From an uncultured Nesterenkonia sp. (lineage in GTDB: Bacteria > Actinomycetota > Actinomycetes > Actinomycetales > Micrococcaceae), in NCBI GenBank assembly GCA_946222885.1, contig CAMIAK010000004.1:62001-126000 (forward strand): 64,000 bases of DNA. The letters run 5' to 3'. Below are positions 40,599-48,164 of this stretch, piece by piece. Under the pieces are notes generated by a model. That model saw only the letters and a program-made list of their open reading frames with translations. It did no database searches and was not told where the DNA came from. Positions within the stretch are counted from its first letter, which is position 1; every line of letters starts with the position of its first letter. The translations under genes and the position numbers were made by a program.

Positions 40599-41813
40599 AT
40601 GGTGACTTCCGAGCAGAAGCTCCGCATCCTCATCGCCGCTGACACCTACCCGCCCGACGTCAACGGTGCTGCCGTGTTCTGCCAGCGCCTGGCCCGGCAC
40701 ATGACCGCGCGCGGCCACGAGGTGCACATCGCGGCCGCCCGCAATGAGCGCGGCCCGGACACCGTCCAGCAGCGCGAAGAGGCCACCGTCCACCGGTTCC
40801 GCTCCTTCAAGGCGCCCACCCACGAGTACTACCGGCTCTGCCTGCCCTGGTTGGTGGAGCCTGCCATGGGGCGACTGATGGACGAGATCCAGCCCGACGT
40901 CGTCCACGTGCAGTGCCACTACATGGTGGGCAAGGCGGCGATCCTGGGGGCCGAGGAGCGGCGCATCCGCACAGTGGCCACCAACCACTTCATGCCGGAG
41001 AACCTGGATCCCTTCCTTCCGTTCCCGCAGTGGTTCAAGAACATCGTCTCGCGGAACTCCTGGCGGGACATGTCCCGGCTCATGGGCAAGGCCAGCGTGG
41101 TCACCACACCGACGCCGCTGGCGGCGCGGACCATGGAGGAGAAGGCCGGCTTCGAGCACGTCCTCCCGCTCTCCAACGGCATCGACGTCGACTGGTATCA
41201 GCCCCGGGAGGGGGAGGAGTTCGAGCCGAACGAACGTCCCACCGTGCTCTTCGTGGGACGCCTGGCGGTGGAGAAGAACGTGGATCTGCTGATCGAGGCG
41301 ATCGCGCGGACGGATCCGGCTCTGGGCATCGGCCTGGAGATCCTCGGCGACGGCGAGCAGCGTGACCGGCTCAGCCAGCAGATCGAGGAGCTGGGTCTGC
41401 AGGACCGGGTGCATCTGCGCGGCTATGTGGATGAGGAGCAGCTGCGGAAGGCCTATCTTCGGGCCGACGTCTTCTGTCAGCCTGGCACTGCGGAGCTGCA
41501 GTCGCTGGTCTCTCTGGAGGCGATGTCTGCCGAGACCCCTGTGGTCCTGGCCGACGCCCTGGCGCTGCCGCATCTGGTCGATGAGGGGAAGAACGGGTAT
41601 CTCTTCACCCCTGGTGACGCCGCCGAGCTGGCGGAGACGCTGACCCGTGTGGTGACCCAGCCGGAGGACCGGCGCCGGGCGATGGGCAGGCACAGCCTGA
41701 AGAAGGCCTCGCGGCACAGCATCGCCCAGACGATGAGCGCCTTCGAGGAGCTCTACCGCGGGGCGGACTGGGTGCAGACCAAGCAGTACGACGAAGAGGC
41801 CGCCGAGGGCTGA
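40599..41813 (+). CDS. GT4 glycosyltransferase, probably lipid-modifying
   Basis: A 404-residue GT-B retaining glycosyltransferase. The N-terminal domain has IAADTYPPDVNGAAVFCQRL and the NHFMPENLDPF segment seen in glycolipid-synthesising GT4 enzymes. The C-terminal nucleotide-sugar domain has LFVGRLAVEKNVDLLIEAI, LEILGDGEQRDRL and the E-x7-E motif in PGTAELQSLVSLEAMSAETP. It probably transfers mannose or glucose to diacylglycerol or phosphatidylinositol, in line with the preceding phosphatidyltransferase. ATG 40599 follows GGAGGA by 12 bases. Confidence 0.85.
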   Translation: MVTSEQKLRILIAADTYPPDVNGAAVFCQRLARHMTARGHEVHIAAARNERGPDTVQQREEATVHRFRSFKAPTHEYYRLCLPWLVEPAMGRLMDEIQPDVVHVQCHYMVGKAAILGAEERRIRTVATNHFMPENLDPFLPFPQWFKNIVSRNSWRDMSRLMGKASVVTTPTPLAARTMEEKAGFEHVLPLSNGIDVDWYQPREGEEFEPNERPTVLFVGRLAVEKNVDLLIEAIARTDPALGIGLEILGDGEQRDRLSQQIEELGLQDRVHLRGYVDEEQLRKAYLRADVFCQPGTAELQSLVSLEAMSAETPVVLADALALPHLVDEGKNGYLFTPGDAAELAETLTRVVTQPEDRRRAMGRHSLKKASRHSIAQTMSAFEELYRGADWVQTKQYDEEAAEG

Positions 41814-41905
41814 GCCGCCGAGCGGCCTGGTCCTGCCGGGGCCACGGCTCGGATAGGATGGAGCAGCTGTTCCTGGCCCCTCCGTGAGGCGGCAGGACCG
41901 GCTCA

Positions 41906-41979
41906 CGGGGGTTAGCTCAGCTGGTTAGAGCAGAGGACTCATAATCCTTGGGTCGCGGGTTCAAGTCCCGCACCCCCGA
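41906..41979 (+). tRNA. tRNA-Met (CAT), elongator type
   Basis: A cloverleaf with acceptor CGGGGGT/ACCCCCG, D arm GCTC..GAGC, anticodon stem GAGGA/TCCTT with loop CTCATAA (anticodon CAT, 41940-41942), T arm GCGGG-TTCAAGT-CCCGC and discriminator A. It lacks the three G-C pairs of an initiator stem. A CAT anticodon could also be lysidine-modified tRNA-Ile2; the G4-C69 and G5-C68 pairs differ from E. coli Ile2, so Met is preferred. TAGGAT at 41854-41859 is a likely -10. Confidence 0.9.
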
Positions 41980-43055
41980 CCTGTGTCCGGGAGCGGGCCG
42001 ATCCGGCGGAACACCTCCGCGGCCTCCTCCCACCGGGGGAGAACCTCCCGACGCCGGCCGGCCGCCTCATACAGCGCGGCCCGGACCTCCTGGCTGCTCA
42101 GCCAGTCCCGCAGCGCGGCGGTCCACTCTTCCGGACGGTGCGGGTCCAGGGCATGCCCTGCCCCGGCGGCGGCCTCCGGGGCTCCTGTGCCGGCTGAGAC
42201 GAACGCCGGGACCCCGTGGGCGCAGGCCTCGGTGACCACCATCCCGTAGGTCTCGGCGGAGGAGGGGAGCAGCAGCAGATCCGTCTCCGCCCAGAGCTCC
42301 TGCACCTGGTCGGGGGAGAGGACGCCCCGGGCGTCCACCCTGCCGGGCAGACGGCGCTCCAGCTCTTCCACCACCTGCCGGCCGTAGTCGCTGGTGCTGT
42401 GCGGGCCCGCCAGGGTGAGCTGCCAGTCCAGGTCCAACAGGGGCTCCAGCGCCTCCGCCAGCAGCCGGTGGTTCTTCACCGGGAGGAACGCAGAGACGCA
42501 GGACAGCCGGGGAACGCCGGGCGCCTTCCGGGTGAGGGCCTGGGGAGCCTCTCCGGCGCCCGGAAGCTCCCCCACGCCCGGCACTGCCACGTGGATGCCC
42601 TGCCTCCGGTAGCGCCGCCGCAGCTCGGCGGCGGACCACCGGCTCACGGTCACCACATGATCGGCCTCCTGGATGGCCAGGCGTTCGCGCCGGACCGCTT
42701 CCGGGTCTGCGATCCCCTCGTTCTCCAGGGCTACGGCGGCGGAGAGGTGGATCAGCAGGATGCGGGCGGGTCGCTGTCCTGTGACTGACCACCTGGAGTC
42801 GAACAGCTCAGGGCAGGCGGAGCCGATGAGCCCGTCGACGACCACAGCGCCGGCATCGTGCTCGGCCGCGGCGGCCTCCACCTGGGCGGCCACAGCGGAA
42901 GCATCGAGGCTCAGCGGATCGCTCCAGTCGGCCCGGATGCTGAGCACTGCGCTCCCCGCGCCCTGCGCCTCAAGAGCCTTCCTGACCTGCTGGTTGTAGC
43001 GCAGCCCACCGCTGACGGTGCCGAGGTCAGGCTCGACCCACAGCAGGACGGTCAC
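41961..43055 (-). CDS. GT4 glycosyltransferase of the pterin-synthase-like cluster
   Basis: A 364-residue GT-B enzyme: N-terminus VTVLLWVEPDLGTVSGGLRY, a middle DHVVTVSRWSAAELRRRYRR, and the C-terminal domain with CVSAFLPVKNHRLLAEALEP, LTLAGPHSTSDYGRQ and PSSAETYGMVVTEACAHGVP (the E-x7-E motif). GTG start at 43055 with one base between it and the preceding stop, so it is translationally coupled to the pterin-synthase-like gene. Its last codons (41961-41979) lie on the complementary strand of the tRNA-Met T arm and acceptor stem, an unusual overlap. The acceptor substrate is unknown; the neighbours suggest a pterin-related or other small molecule. Confidence 0.82.
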   Translation of the reverse strand: MTVLLWVEPDLGTVSGGLRYNQQVRKALEAQGAGSAVLSIRADWSDPLSLDASAVAAQVEAAAAEHDAGAVVVDGLIGSACPELFDSRWSVTGQRPARILLIHLSAAVALENEGIADPEAVRRERLAIQEADHVVTVSRWSAAELRRRYRRQGIHVAVPGVGELPGAGEAPQALTRKAPGVPRLSCVSAFLPVKNHRLLAEALEPLLDLDWQLTLAGPHSTSDYGRQVVEELERRLPGRVDARGVLSPDQVQELWAETDLLLLPSSAETYGMVVTEACAHGVPAFVSAGTGAPEAAAGAGHALDPHRPEEWTAALRDWLSSQEVRAALYEAAGRRREVLPRWEEAAEVFRRIGPLPDTGRGCGT

Positions 43056-43056
43056 C

Positions 43057-43449
43057 TCAGAGCTCCACCCGCACGCCTGCCCGGGCACGGGGGTGCTCCT
43101 CCGCGGCGACCTCCACGGCAGAGAGGCCGTGGCCCGCGGGCAGGGAAGAGGCCAAGGTCTCCGCGACGTGCTCGATGATCTTCTCCGTGGTGCTGAAGGT
43201 CCCGGCGAAGGCGGGATGCTCGTCCAGGTTGGCGTAGCGCAGCGGCGAGAGCGCCTCATCCAGCAGCTGTGAGGCCTGGCCGATGTCCATGACCACCCCG
43301 TGCTCGTCCAGGCCGGCCCGTTCGAAGGTGGCGCTGATGCTCAGGGTTGCGCCGTGCAGGCCCTGGGCAGGGCCGAAGAACGGGTCCTGGAGGCTGTGGG
43401 CGATCATCACGTGGTCGTCCACGGTCAGCCGGAAGGTGCGTGCACTCAT
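43057..43449 (-). CDS. 6-pyruvoyl-tetrahydropterin synthase/QueD-family protein, degenerate active site
   Basis: A 130-residue protein of the PTPS/QueD fold. The first zinc His is present (VMIAHSL). The usual C-x3-H-G-H motif is AQGLHGAT: the catalytic Cys is Ala and the second His of HGH is Ala, so one zinc ligand is missing. Downstream family features remain: DIGQASQLLDEALSPLRYAN, NLDEHPAF, FSTTEKIIEHVAE (the T-x-E-x substrate segment) and VEVAAEEHP near the end. It should bind a pterin or similar ring but probably does not carry out the classical reaction. AAAGGA precedes the ATG. It is sandwiched between the dehydrogenase (42 bp) and the glycosyltransferase (1 bp). Confidence 0.8.
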   Translation of the reverse strand: MSARTFRLTVDDHVMIAHSLQDPFFGPAQGLHGATLSISATFERAGLDEHGVVMDIGQASQLLDEALSPLRYANLDEHPAFAGTFSTTEKIIEHVAETLASSLPAGHGLSAVEVAAEEHPRARAGVRVEL

Positions 43450-43491
43450 GCGGATCCTTTCAGAGAGGGAGAGGAACCGGCGATCGCCGAT

Positions 43492-44481
43492 TCAGTGCTC
43501 GATGATGTGGCAGATGGTCTGACGGGTCCAGTCCGCGCCGGAGGCCAGATCGTCCATGACCTGGGGCAGCTCCTCCAGGCGGGAGCGGCCGGTGAGCAGC
43601 GCGTCGAAGCGTTCGTCCAGCAGCTCCAGGGCCGTGCGCAGCCGGTCCCGGCGGGTCCTCCGGTGGCGGCGCACGGCAGGGACCTCGCCCACCTGGGTGG
43701 CGATGATCCGCAGCCGGCGAGCGTGGAAGTCGGCGCCCAGCGGGACCTGCTGCTCACCCTCGCCGTACCAGGACTGTTCGATCACGGCGCCGTCGTCGCC
43801 GGTGATCCGCAGCGCGGTGGCCAGCCCGGAGGAGCTCGCGGAGCTGTGCAGCACGAGATCGTTGTCCGATCGGGCCGCTTCGGGGGCGACCGCCTCCAGA
43901 CCCAGCGAGGTCAGCACCGCACGGCGCTGCTCGTCGGTCTCCACCACCTGCAGGCGCTCCAGCGGCAGGCGAGAGGCCAACAGGGCGGTGGCCAGGCCGA
44001 TCATCCCGGCCCCGACGACGGCGACCCGGTCGCCCAGGCTGGCCTGACCCTCCCACAGTCCGTTGAGCCCGACTTCGGCCGCTCCGGCCAGCAGAGCGCG
44101 CTCCGGCGGGCAGCCCTCCGGAAGGGGGTGACAGTCATCGGCAGGGGCGATGATGTGCTCGCGATGCCCGCCCAGGGTGAAGACCCGGCGGCCCACCAGC
44201 TCTGCGGGGCCCTCCAACACGGTGCCGACGTTCAGATAGCCGTGGGAGACCGGGCGGGGGAGCTCGCCCAGCTGCAGCGGTGCCCGCATGAGACCGGCCA
44301 CGCTCTCCGGCACCGCGCCGCGGTGGACCAGCGTCTCCGTGCCGCGGGAGATCCCGGAGAACTCCGTCTCCACCAGGACCTCGCCGGCTGCCGGCACCGG
44401 ACGCGGAACTTCCCGGAGCGCGCCCCGGAAGGGGGCCTCCGTCCAATACTGCTTCGACCACCCGTCACGTGCTGAACCCAT
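43492..44481 (-). CDS. zinc-type MDR dehydrogenase, BchC-like
   Basis: A 329-residue medium-chain dehydrogenase. The catalytic domain has VLVETEFSGISRGTETLVHR and LPRPVSHGYLNVGTVLEGP, the pattern of the BchC/threonine-dehydrogenase-like branch rather than classical alcohol dehydrogenases. The catalytic-site Cys of SGICGTD is Ser here. The nucleotide-binding domain has GDRVAVVGAGMIGLATALLA and VVETDEQRRAVLTSLG. It is the first gene of the three-gene minus-strand operon. Start: ATG 44481, seven bases after CACTAT; ATG 44490 is possible. Only about 20-30 bp separate it from the divergent glycosyltransferase. Confidence 0.82.
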   Translation of the reverse strand: MGSARDGWSKQYWTEAPFRGALREVPRPVPAAGEVLVETEFSGISRGTETLVHRGAVPESVAGLMRAPLQLGELPRPVSHGYLNVGTVLEGPAELVGRRVFTLGGHREHIIAPADDCHPLPEGCPPERALLAGAAEVGLNGLWEGQASLGDRVAVVGAGMIGLATALLASRLPLERLQVVETDEQRRAVLTSLGLEAVAPEAARSDNDLVLHSSASSSGLATALRITGDDGAVIEQSWYGEGEQQVPLGADFHARRLRIIATQVGEVPAVRRHRRTRRDRLRTALELLDERFDALLTGRSRLEELPQVMDDLASGADWTRQTICHIIEH

Positions 44482-44503
44482 AGCGTTCATAGTGCCTGAA
44501 AGA

Positions 44504-45610
44504 ATGGGCCGCGTGCGACTCTTCTTCGACTGCCGCTATACCCGGACCACGGTCCATGACGGCATCTCCCGGTACACCGCCAGCTTGGTCGAGGCCGTGG
44601 CCGAGGCGGGGGAGCAGCACGGCGTCGAGGTCACCATGCTCATCAGCGACCCCGGGCAGCTGAAGCTGCTGCCGGATCTGCCGCACCTGCAGATCAGTTC
44701 ACCCACCTCCCCGCTGGAGCCGCTGGTGGCCCGCCGGATCAACCCTCATAGGCCCGACGTCGTCTTCTCGCCTATGCAGACCATGGGCGGGATGGGGCGG
44801 AAATACCCGCTGATCCTGACCCTGCATGACCTCATCTACTATGAGCACCGCACTCCGCCGCGGAATCTCCCCGCCCCTGTGCGGCTGGGCTGGCGGCTCT
44901 ATCACCTCAGCTATGCGCCCCAGCGTCTGGTGCTCAACGGGGCCGACGCCGTCGCGACCGTCTCGGAGACCACCCGAGAGCTCATGCAGAAGCACCGGCT
45001 GACCCGGCGGCCCGTGGAGGTGATTCCCAACGCCCCGCAGCAGGTGAAGCAGCCCCGGGACCTCGCGGTGCCTCCTCACCGGGAGCTGGTCTACATGGGC
45101 TCCTTCATGGAGTACAAGAACGTGGAGGGGCTCATCCGGGGCATCAACCGGCTGCCGGAGCACACGCTGCATCTGTGCAGTCCGGTGGCCCCGGCCCGGC
45201 GGGCACAGCTGACCGCGCTCGCCGAGCGTCCCGGTCAGCTGGTCTTCCACGACGGCATCTCCGAGGAGGGGTACCGGGACCTGCTGCGCAGCTGCACGGC
45301 GCTGGTCACGCTCTCCCGCGCGGAGGGTTTCGGGCTGCCGGTGGTGGAGGCGATGTCCCACGGCACCCCGGTGGTGCTCAGCGACCTGCCGATCTTCGAG
45401 GAGATCGCGGGGGAGGCTGCGCAGGGTGGTGGGGCTCAGCTGGTGGATACGGATGATCCGGCGGTCTTCGCCCGGGCGGTGCGCTCGCTGGAGGAGCCAG
45501 GAGCCTTCACCGCCGCCTCCGAGGCTGCCCGGTCCCGCAGCCGGGATTACAGTTGGGAGGACTCCGCCGGCCGGCTCCTCGACCTGGCCCGGCGGCTGGT
45601 GTCAGAGTGA
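44504..45610 (+). CDS. GT4 glycosyltransferase divergent from the cluster
   Basis: A 368-residue GT-B glycosyltransferase. The N-terminus is VRLFFDCRYTRTTVHDGISR, followed by LTLHDLIYYEHRTPP, NGADAVATVSETTRELMQKH, the sugar-nucleotide domain LVYMGSFMEYKNVEGLIRGI and SRAEGFGLPVVEAMSHGTPV (E-x7-E). ATG 44504 or GTG 44513 could start it; the GTG is seven bases after AAGAAT, a leaderless arrangement. It lies divergent to the dehydrogenase/pterin-synthase-like/GT operon with which it probably forms one functional set. Confidence 0.83.
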   Translation: MGRVRLFFDCRYTRTTVHDGISRYTASLVEAVAEAGEQHGVEVTMLISDPGQLKLLPDLPHLQISSPTSPLEPLVARRINPHRPDVVFSPMQTMGGMGRKYPLILTLHDLIYYEHRTPPRNLPAPVRLGWRLYHLSYAPQRLVLNGADAVATVSETTRELMQKHRLTRRPVEVIPNAPQQVKQPRDLAVPPHRELVYMGSFMEYKNVEGLIRGINRLPEHTLHLCSPVAPARRAQLTALAERPGQLVFHDGISEEGYRDLLRSCTALVTLSRAEGFGLPVVEAMSHGTPVVLSDLPIFEEIAGEAAQGGGAQLVDTDDPAVFARAVRSLEEPGAFTAASEAARSRSRDYSWEDSAGRLLDLARRLVSE

Positions 45611-45613
45611 CGG

Positions 45614-45883
45614 TCAGACGTGGTCGCGGTATTTTTGGCGGACGGCTTGGGGTGAGACCTCGAGCGCGAGGGCGATCTCCAGCCATGAGATGCCGCGACG
45701 ACGTGCGTCGATGATGGCCTCATCCAGAGCTGTCTGTGACATCTCGATCATCCGTGCCGCGGCGCGAATATCATCGGTCTCTGCGCGGGTGTGGAATTTC
45801 TCCGGATCGAGATCGATGCCTTCTTCGAAGCGTCGCAGGGCTTCTTCGTCGGACATCTTGGTCTCAGTCGTCATATGAATCAC
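45614..45883 (-). CDS. putative antitoxin of a two-gene module
   Basis: An 89-residue (or 86 from ATG 45874) acidic, helical protein. The N-terminal part is charged (MSDEEALRRFEEGIDLDPEK), the middle helix is DIRAAARMIEMSQTALDEAI, and the C-terminal 25 residues (ISWLEIALALEVSPQAVRQK) look like a helix-turn-helix. It overlaps the upstream partner by 4 bp (GTGA), the gene order being toxin-like first, antitoxin second. The pair resembles an uncharacterised actinobacterial TA family; no experimental homologue is known to me. It ends 4 bp from the convergent glycosyltransferase stop. Confidence 0.6.
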   Translation of the reverse strand: MIHMTTETKMSDEEALRRFEEGIDLDPEKFHTRAETDDIRAAARMIEMSQTALDEAIIDARRRGISWLEIALALEVSPQAVRQKYRDHV

Positions 45884-46167
45884 CGTCCGATGAAGGACAA
45901 GTACTTCGGGCGGGCGTCGTCCGCGTGGATGATGCGTAGGTCTTCGATCTCCTCGATGATTCCAACCTCCAAAAGCGTGACTCCATTCCGAGCCGGCCCG
46001 ATAAGCACCAGCACCTGATGGAGACCCTGATCGGGAATGCTGAGGATGAAGTTGTCGACCGCGTGACGTATATCGTCATCAGGGATCCCGTGTTTCCTGG
46101 CTGAGCCAAGGATCCGCGGTTTCCGGTTCCTCTGAGTGTAAGTGGGGCCCTCCGCAGGAACAACCAT
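45880..46167 (-). CDS. putative toxin of a two-gene module (BrnT/DUF4258-like)
   Basis: A 95-residue protein: RKPRILGSARKHGIPDDDIR, HAVDNFILSIPDQGLHQVLV, then LIGPARNGVTLLEVGIIEEI and HADDARPKYLSF. The K-H-G-I-x2-D-D-I-x-H-A segment plus a G-x-LLEVG strand is the layout of small BrnT-like or DUF4258-like RNase-fold toxins. A very good Shine-Dalgarno (GGAGGAG) lies four bases upstream of the ATG at 46167. The following antitoxin-like gene overlaps it. Toxicity is inference from size, pairing and motif. Confidence 0.6.
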   Translation of the reverse strand: MVVPAEGPTYTQRNRKPRILGSARKHGIPDDDIRHAVDNFILSIPDQGLHQVLVLIGPARNGVTLLEVGIIEEIEDLRIIHADDARPKYLSFIGR

Positions 46168-46192
46168 TCGTCTCCTCCCACAGCACCTGCTC

Positions 46193-46792
46193 TCAGCTCA
46201 GGGGCAGCAGGACCGAGGGTTCGAGGTCGCCGAGGAGCAGCATCGGGTTGATGTATTCGCCGTGGAGGCGGACGCCCCAGTGCAGGCAGGGCACCTCACA
46301 GTGGGAGGCCCCGGAGGAGGCGATGGCGCCGACCGTCTCCCCGATGCTGACGGCGTCGCCCACCTCCAGCTCGGTCTCCACCGGCTCGAAGGAGCTCACG
46401 TATCCGGCGCCGTGCCGGATCGAGAGCACAGGACGGTCCACCACGACGCCGACGAAGCTCACCGTCCCGGCGGCCGGGGCCCGCACCGCACCGTCCGGAC
46501 CGAGTCCCAGGTCCACCCCGCGATGTCCGGCGGCCCAGGGAGCCGGCGGCTGCGCATAGGGGCGTATCACCTCCGGGGCGCCTGTTGTGGTGGGGAGCTC
46601 CCACTCTCCTTCCGGGGGCGGGCCCGCGGAGATGCCCGCGGCGGGATCGGCAGAGGCATCGGCCGCGGAGGGGAGTGCAGTCGCTGATCCGGTCACGCAG
46701 AACAGCGCCAGCAGCAGGCAGAGCAGCAGTGCGGCGCGGCCGGGGCGTGGCAGCGACAGCGGCGGACGGAGATCATCGGAAACTGGTCCCAT
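46193..46792 (-). CDS. M23-family peptidoglycan endopeptidase
   Basis: A 199-residue secreted LytM-type metallopeptidase. Hydrophobic signal segment about 20-42, linker about 43-75, M23 domain about 80-195. Zinc ligands are in GHRGVDLGLGPDGAV (H-x3-D) and CLHWGVRLHGEYINP (H of LHWG). The family folds YVSSFEPVETELEVGDAVSI and GETVGAIASSGASHC are present, with a cysteine pair (SHCEVPCLHW) that may form a disulfide. It should cleave cross-links in peptidoglycan. In actinobacteria this gene usually lies divergent to rpsB, as here. Start: ATG 46792. Confidence 0.88.
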   Translation of the reverse strand: MGPVSDDLRPPLSLPRPGRAALLLCLLLALFCVTGSATALPSAADASADPAAGISAGPPPEGEWELPTTTGAPEVIRPYAQPPAPWAAGHRGVDLGLGPDGAVRAPAAGTVSFVGVVVDRPVLSIRHGAGYVSSFEPVETELEVGDAVSIGETVGAIASSGASHCEVPCLHWGVRLHGEYINPMLLLGDLEPSVLLPLS

Positions 46793-46960
46793 GCCCCTCA
46801 GCCTGATGCTCCTCCCAGGGGATGAGGGGCGGCGGCTGCGGCACTGGGGAGAGCCGCGCATGGGAGCCCGGCGGAACCCTCGTCTGTGGAGGAATCGACG
46901 GCTGCGGGAAGGCCCCGTATGGGCACGCCTCCGCGGTCCTCGCCGGGGCGCTTCTTCGGG
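46793..46960. other. divergent intergenic region, promoters of the M23 gene and rpsB
   Basis: This part of the 491-bp M23-rpsB gap holds no gene I can support; short open frames have no family features. It should contain the M23 promoter and the upstream part of the rpsB promoter. The rest of the gap is the rpsB leader. Confidence 0.5.
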
Positions 46961-47272
46961 TACACTGAATCCAGCAGTTGATGCTCTTTCGTCCTGCCCA
47001 TCTGGGAGTCCGGCTTGGGAATCCAGTTCGCTGAGATCGAGGCATTCGACTGACTACGCGCAGAGGCTGCTCGAAGCGTCGTGAGACGCCGAAGGCCGGC
47101 CCCATCGGTCCGCACACCTCATGTCCAGCCCGCTGGGCGCAGCTGTGCGGCGGGGCCGGGAGAGGATCCCTCCTCTGCCAGGAGCCCGGGAGAACCGGGC
47201 CGCTTGAGAACAACCGACACAGAACGCCGACGCTGCACGGGTTGATCACCCGTGTTCCAAGCTCGGCACCGA
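46961..47272 (+). ncRNA. long structured 5' leader of rpsB-tsf
   Basis: TACACT at 46961-46966 is the best -10, giving a leader of about 310 nt. It contains an extended stem 47096-47159 (8-bp CCGGCCCC/GGGGCCGG outer helix, 7-bp CCGCACA/TGTGCGG middle helix, GCCC-GCT-GGGC tip), then 47161-47176 (AGAGGA/TCCTCT), 47184-47200 (GCCCGG/CCGGGC) and 47236-47254 (7-bp CACGGGT/ACCCGTG). The Shine-Dalgarno follows at 47273. S2 represses its own operon through leader RNA in other bacteria; the same is inferred here. Confidence 0.5.
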
Positions 47273-47283
47273 AAGGAAAGACA

Positions 47284-48132
47284 ATGCCAGTCGTCACCAT
47301 GCGCCAGCTGCTCGACAGCGGCGTGCACTTCGGCCACCAGACCCGCCGCTGGAACCCGAAGATGAAGCGCTACATCTTCACCGAGCGCAACGGCATCTAC
47401 ATCATCGACCTCCAGCAGTCGCTGTCCTACATCGACCGCGCCTACGAGTTCGTCAAGCAGACTGTGGCCCACGGCGGCTCCATCCTGTTCGTCGGCACCA
47501 AGAAGCAGGCGCAGGAGGCCATCTCCGAGCAGGCCACCCGCGTCGGCCAGCCCTATGTCAACCACCGTTGGCTCGGCGGCATGCTGACCAACTTCCAGAC
47601 CGTCTCCAAGCGTGTGCAGCGCATGAAGGAGCTGGAAGAGATCGACTTCGACGACGTCGCAGGCTCCGGCCACACCAAGAAGGAGCTGCTGCTGCTCCGC
47701 CGCGAGCTGGACAAGCTGCAGGCGAACCTGGGCGGCATCCGCAACCTCACCAAGACTCCTTCGGCCATCTGGGTCGTCGACACCAAGAAGGAGCACCTGG
47801 CCGTCGACGAGGCCAAGAAGCTGGGCATCCCGGTCATCGCCATCCTGGACACCAACTGCGACCCGGATGAGGTCGACTACCCGATCCCGGGCAACGACGA
47901 CGCCATCCGCTCCGTGGACCTGCTGACCCGCGTGGTCGCCGACGCCGTGGCCGACGGGCTGATCGCCCGCGAGGAGAAGCGCGGCGGCGGCTCCGGCCAG
48001 GCCGCCGAGCCGATGGCCGAGTGGGAGCGCGAGCTGCTCGAGCAGCACGCCACCGAGCAGGCCGCCAAGACTGAGGAGTCCGCCGAGGCCTCCGCAGAGT
48101 CCACCGACGCTCCGGCTGAAGAAGCCAAGTAA
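47284..48132 (+). CDS. rpsB: 30S ribosomal protein S2
   Basis: A 282-residue S2. The family start is MPVVTMRQLLDSGVHFGHQT, then RRWNPKMKRYIFTERNGIYI, GTKKQAQEAISEQATRVGQP, VNHRWLGGMLTNFQT and the C-terminal DPDEVDYPIPGNDDAIRSV. An acidic Ala/Glu tail of about 45 residues is typical of actinobacteria. AAGGAAAG precedes the ATG at 47284; an in-frame ATG-like start at 47242 falls inside the leader hairpin and is rejected. It is cotranscribed with tsf. Confidence 0.97.
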   Translation: MPVVTMRQLLDSGVHFGHQTRRWNPKMKRYIFTERNGIYIIDLQQSLSYIDRAYEFVKQTVAHGGSILFVGTKKQAQEAISEQATRVGQPYVNHRWLGGMLTNFQTVSKRVQRMKELEEIDFDDVAGSGHTKKELLLLRRELDKLQANLGGIRNLTKTPSAIWVVDTKKEHLAVDEAKKLGIPVIAILDTNCDPDEVDYPIPGNDDAIRSVDLLTRVVADAVADGLIAREEKRGGGSGQAAEPMAEWERELLEQHATEQAAKTEESAEASAESTDAPAEEAK

Positions 48133-48164
48133 GCGACCGAATCCCAGAAAGGAAGCTCGTTTCT

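Noticed and set aside
41906..41979. Initiator tRNA or tRNA-Ile2 for the CAT tRNA
   Set aside because: The anticodon stem lacks three G-C pairs (not initiator), and the 4-69/5-68 pairs differ from E. coli Ile2; elongator Met is the better call though Ile2 is not excluded.
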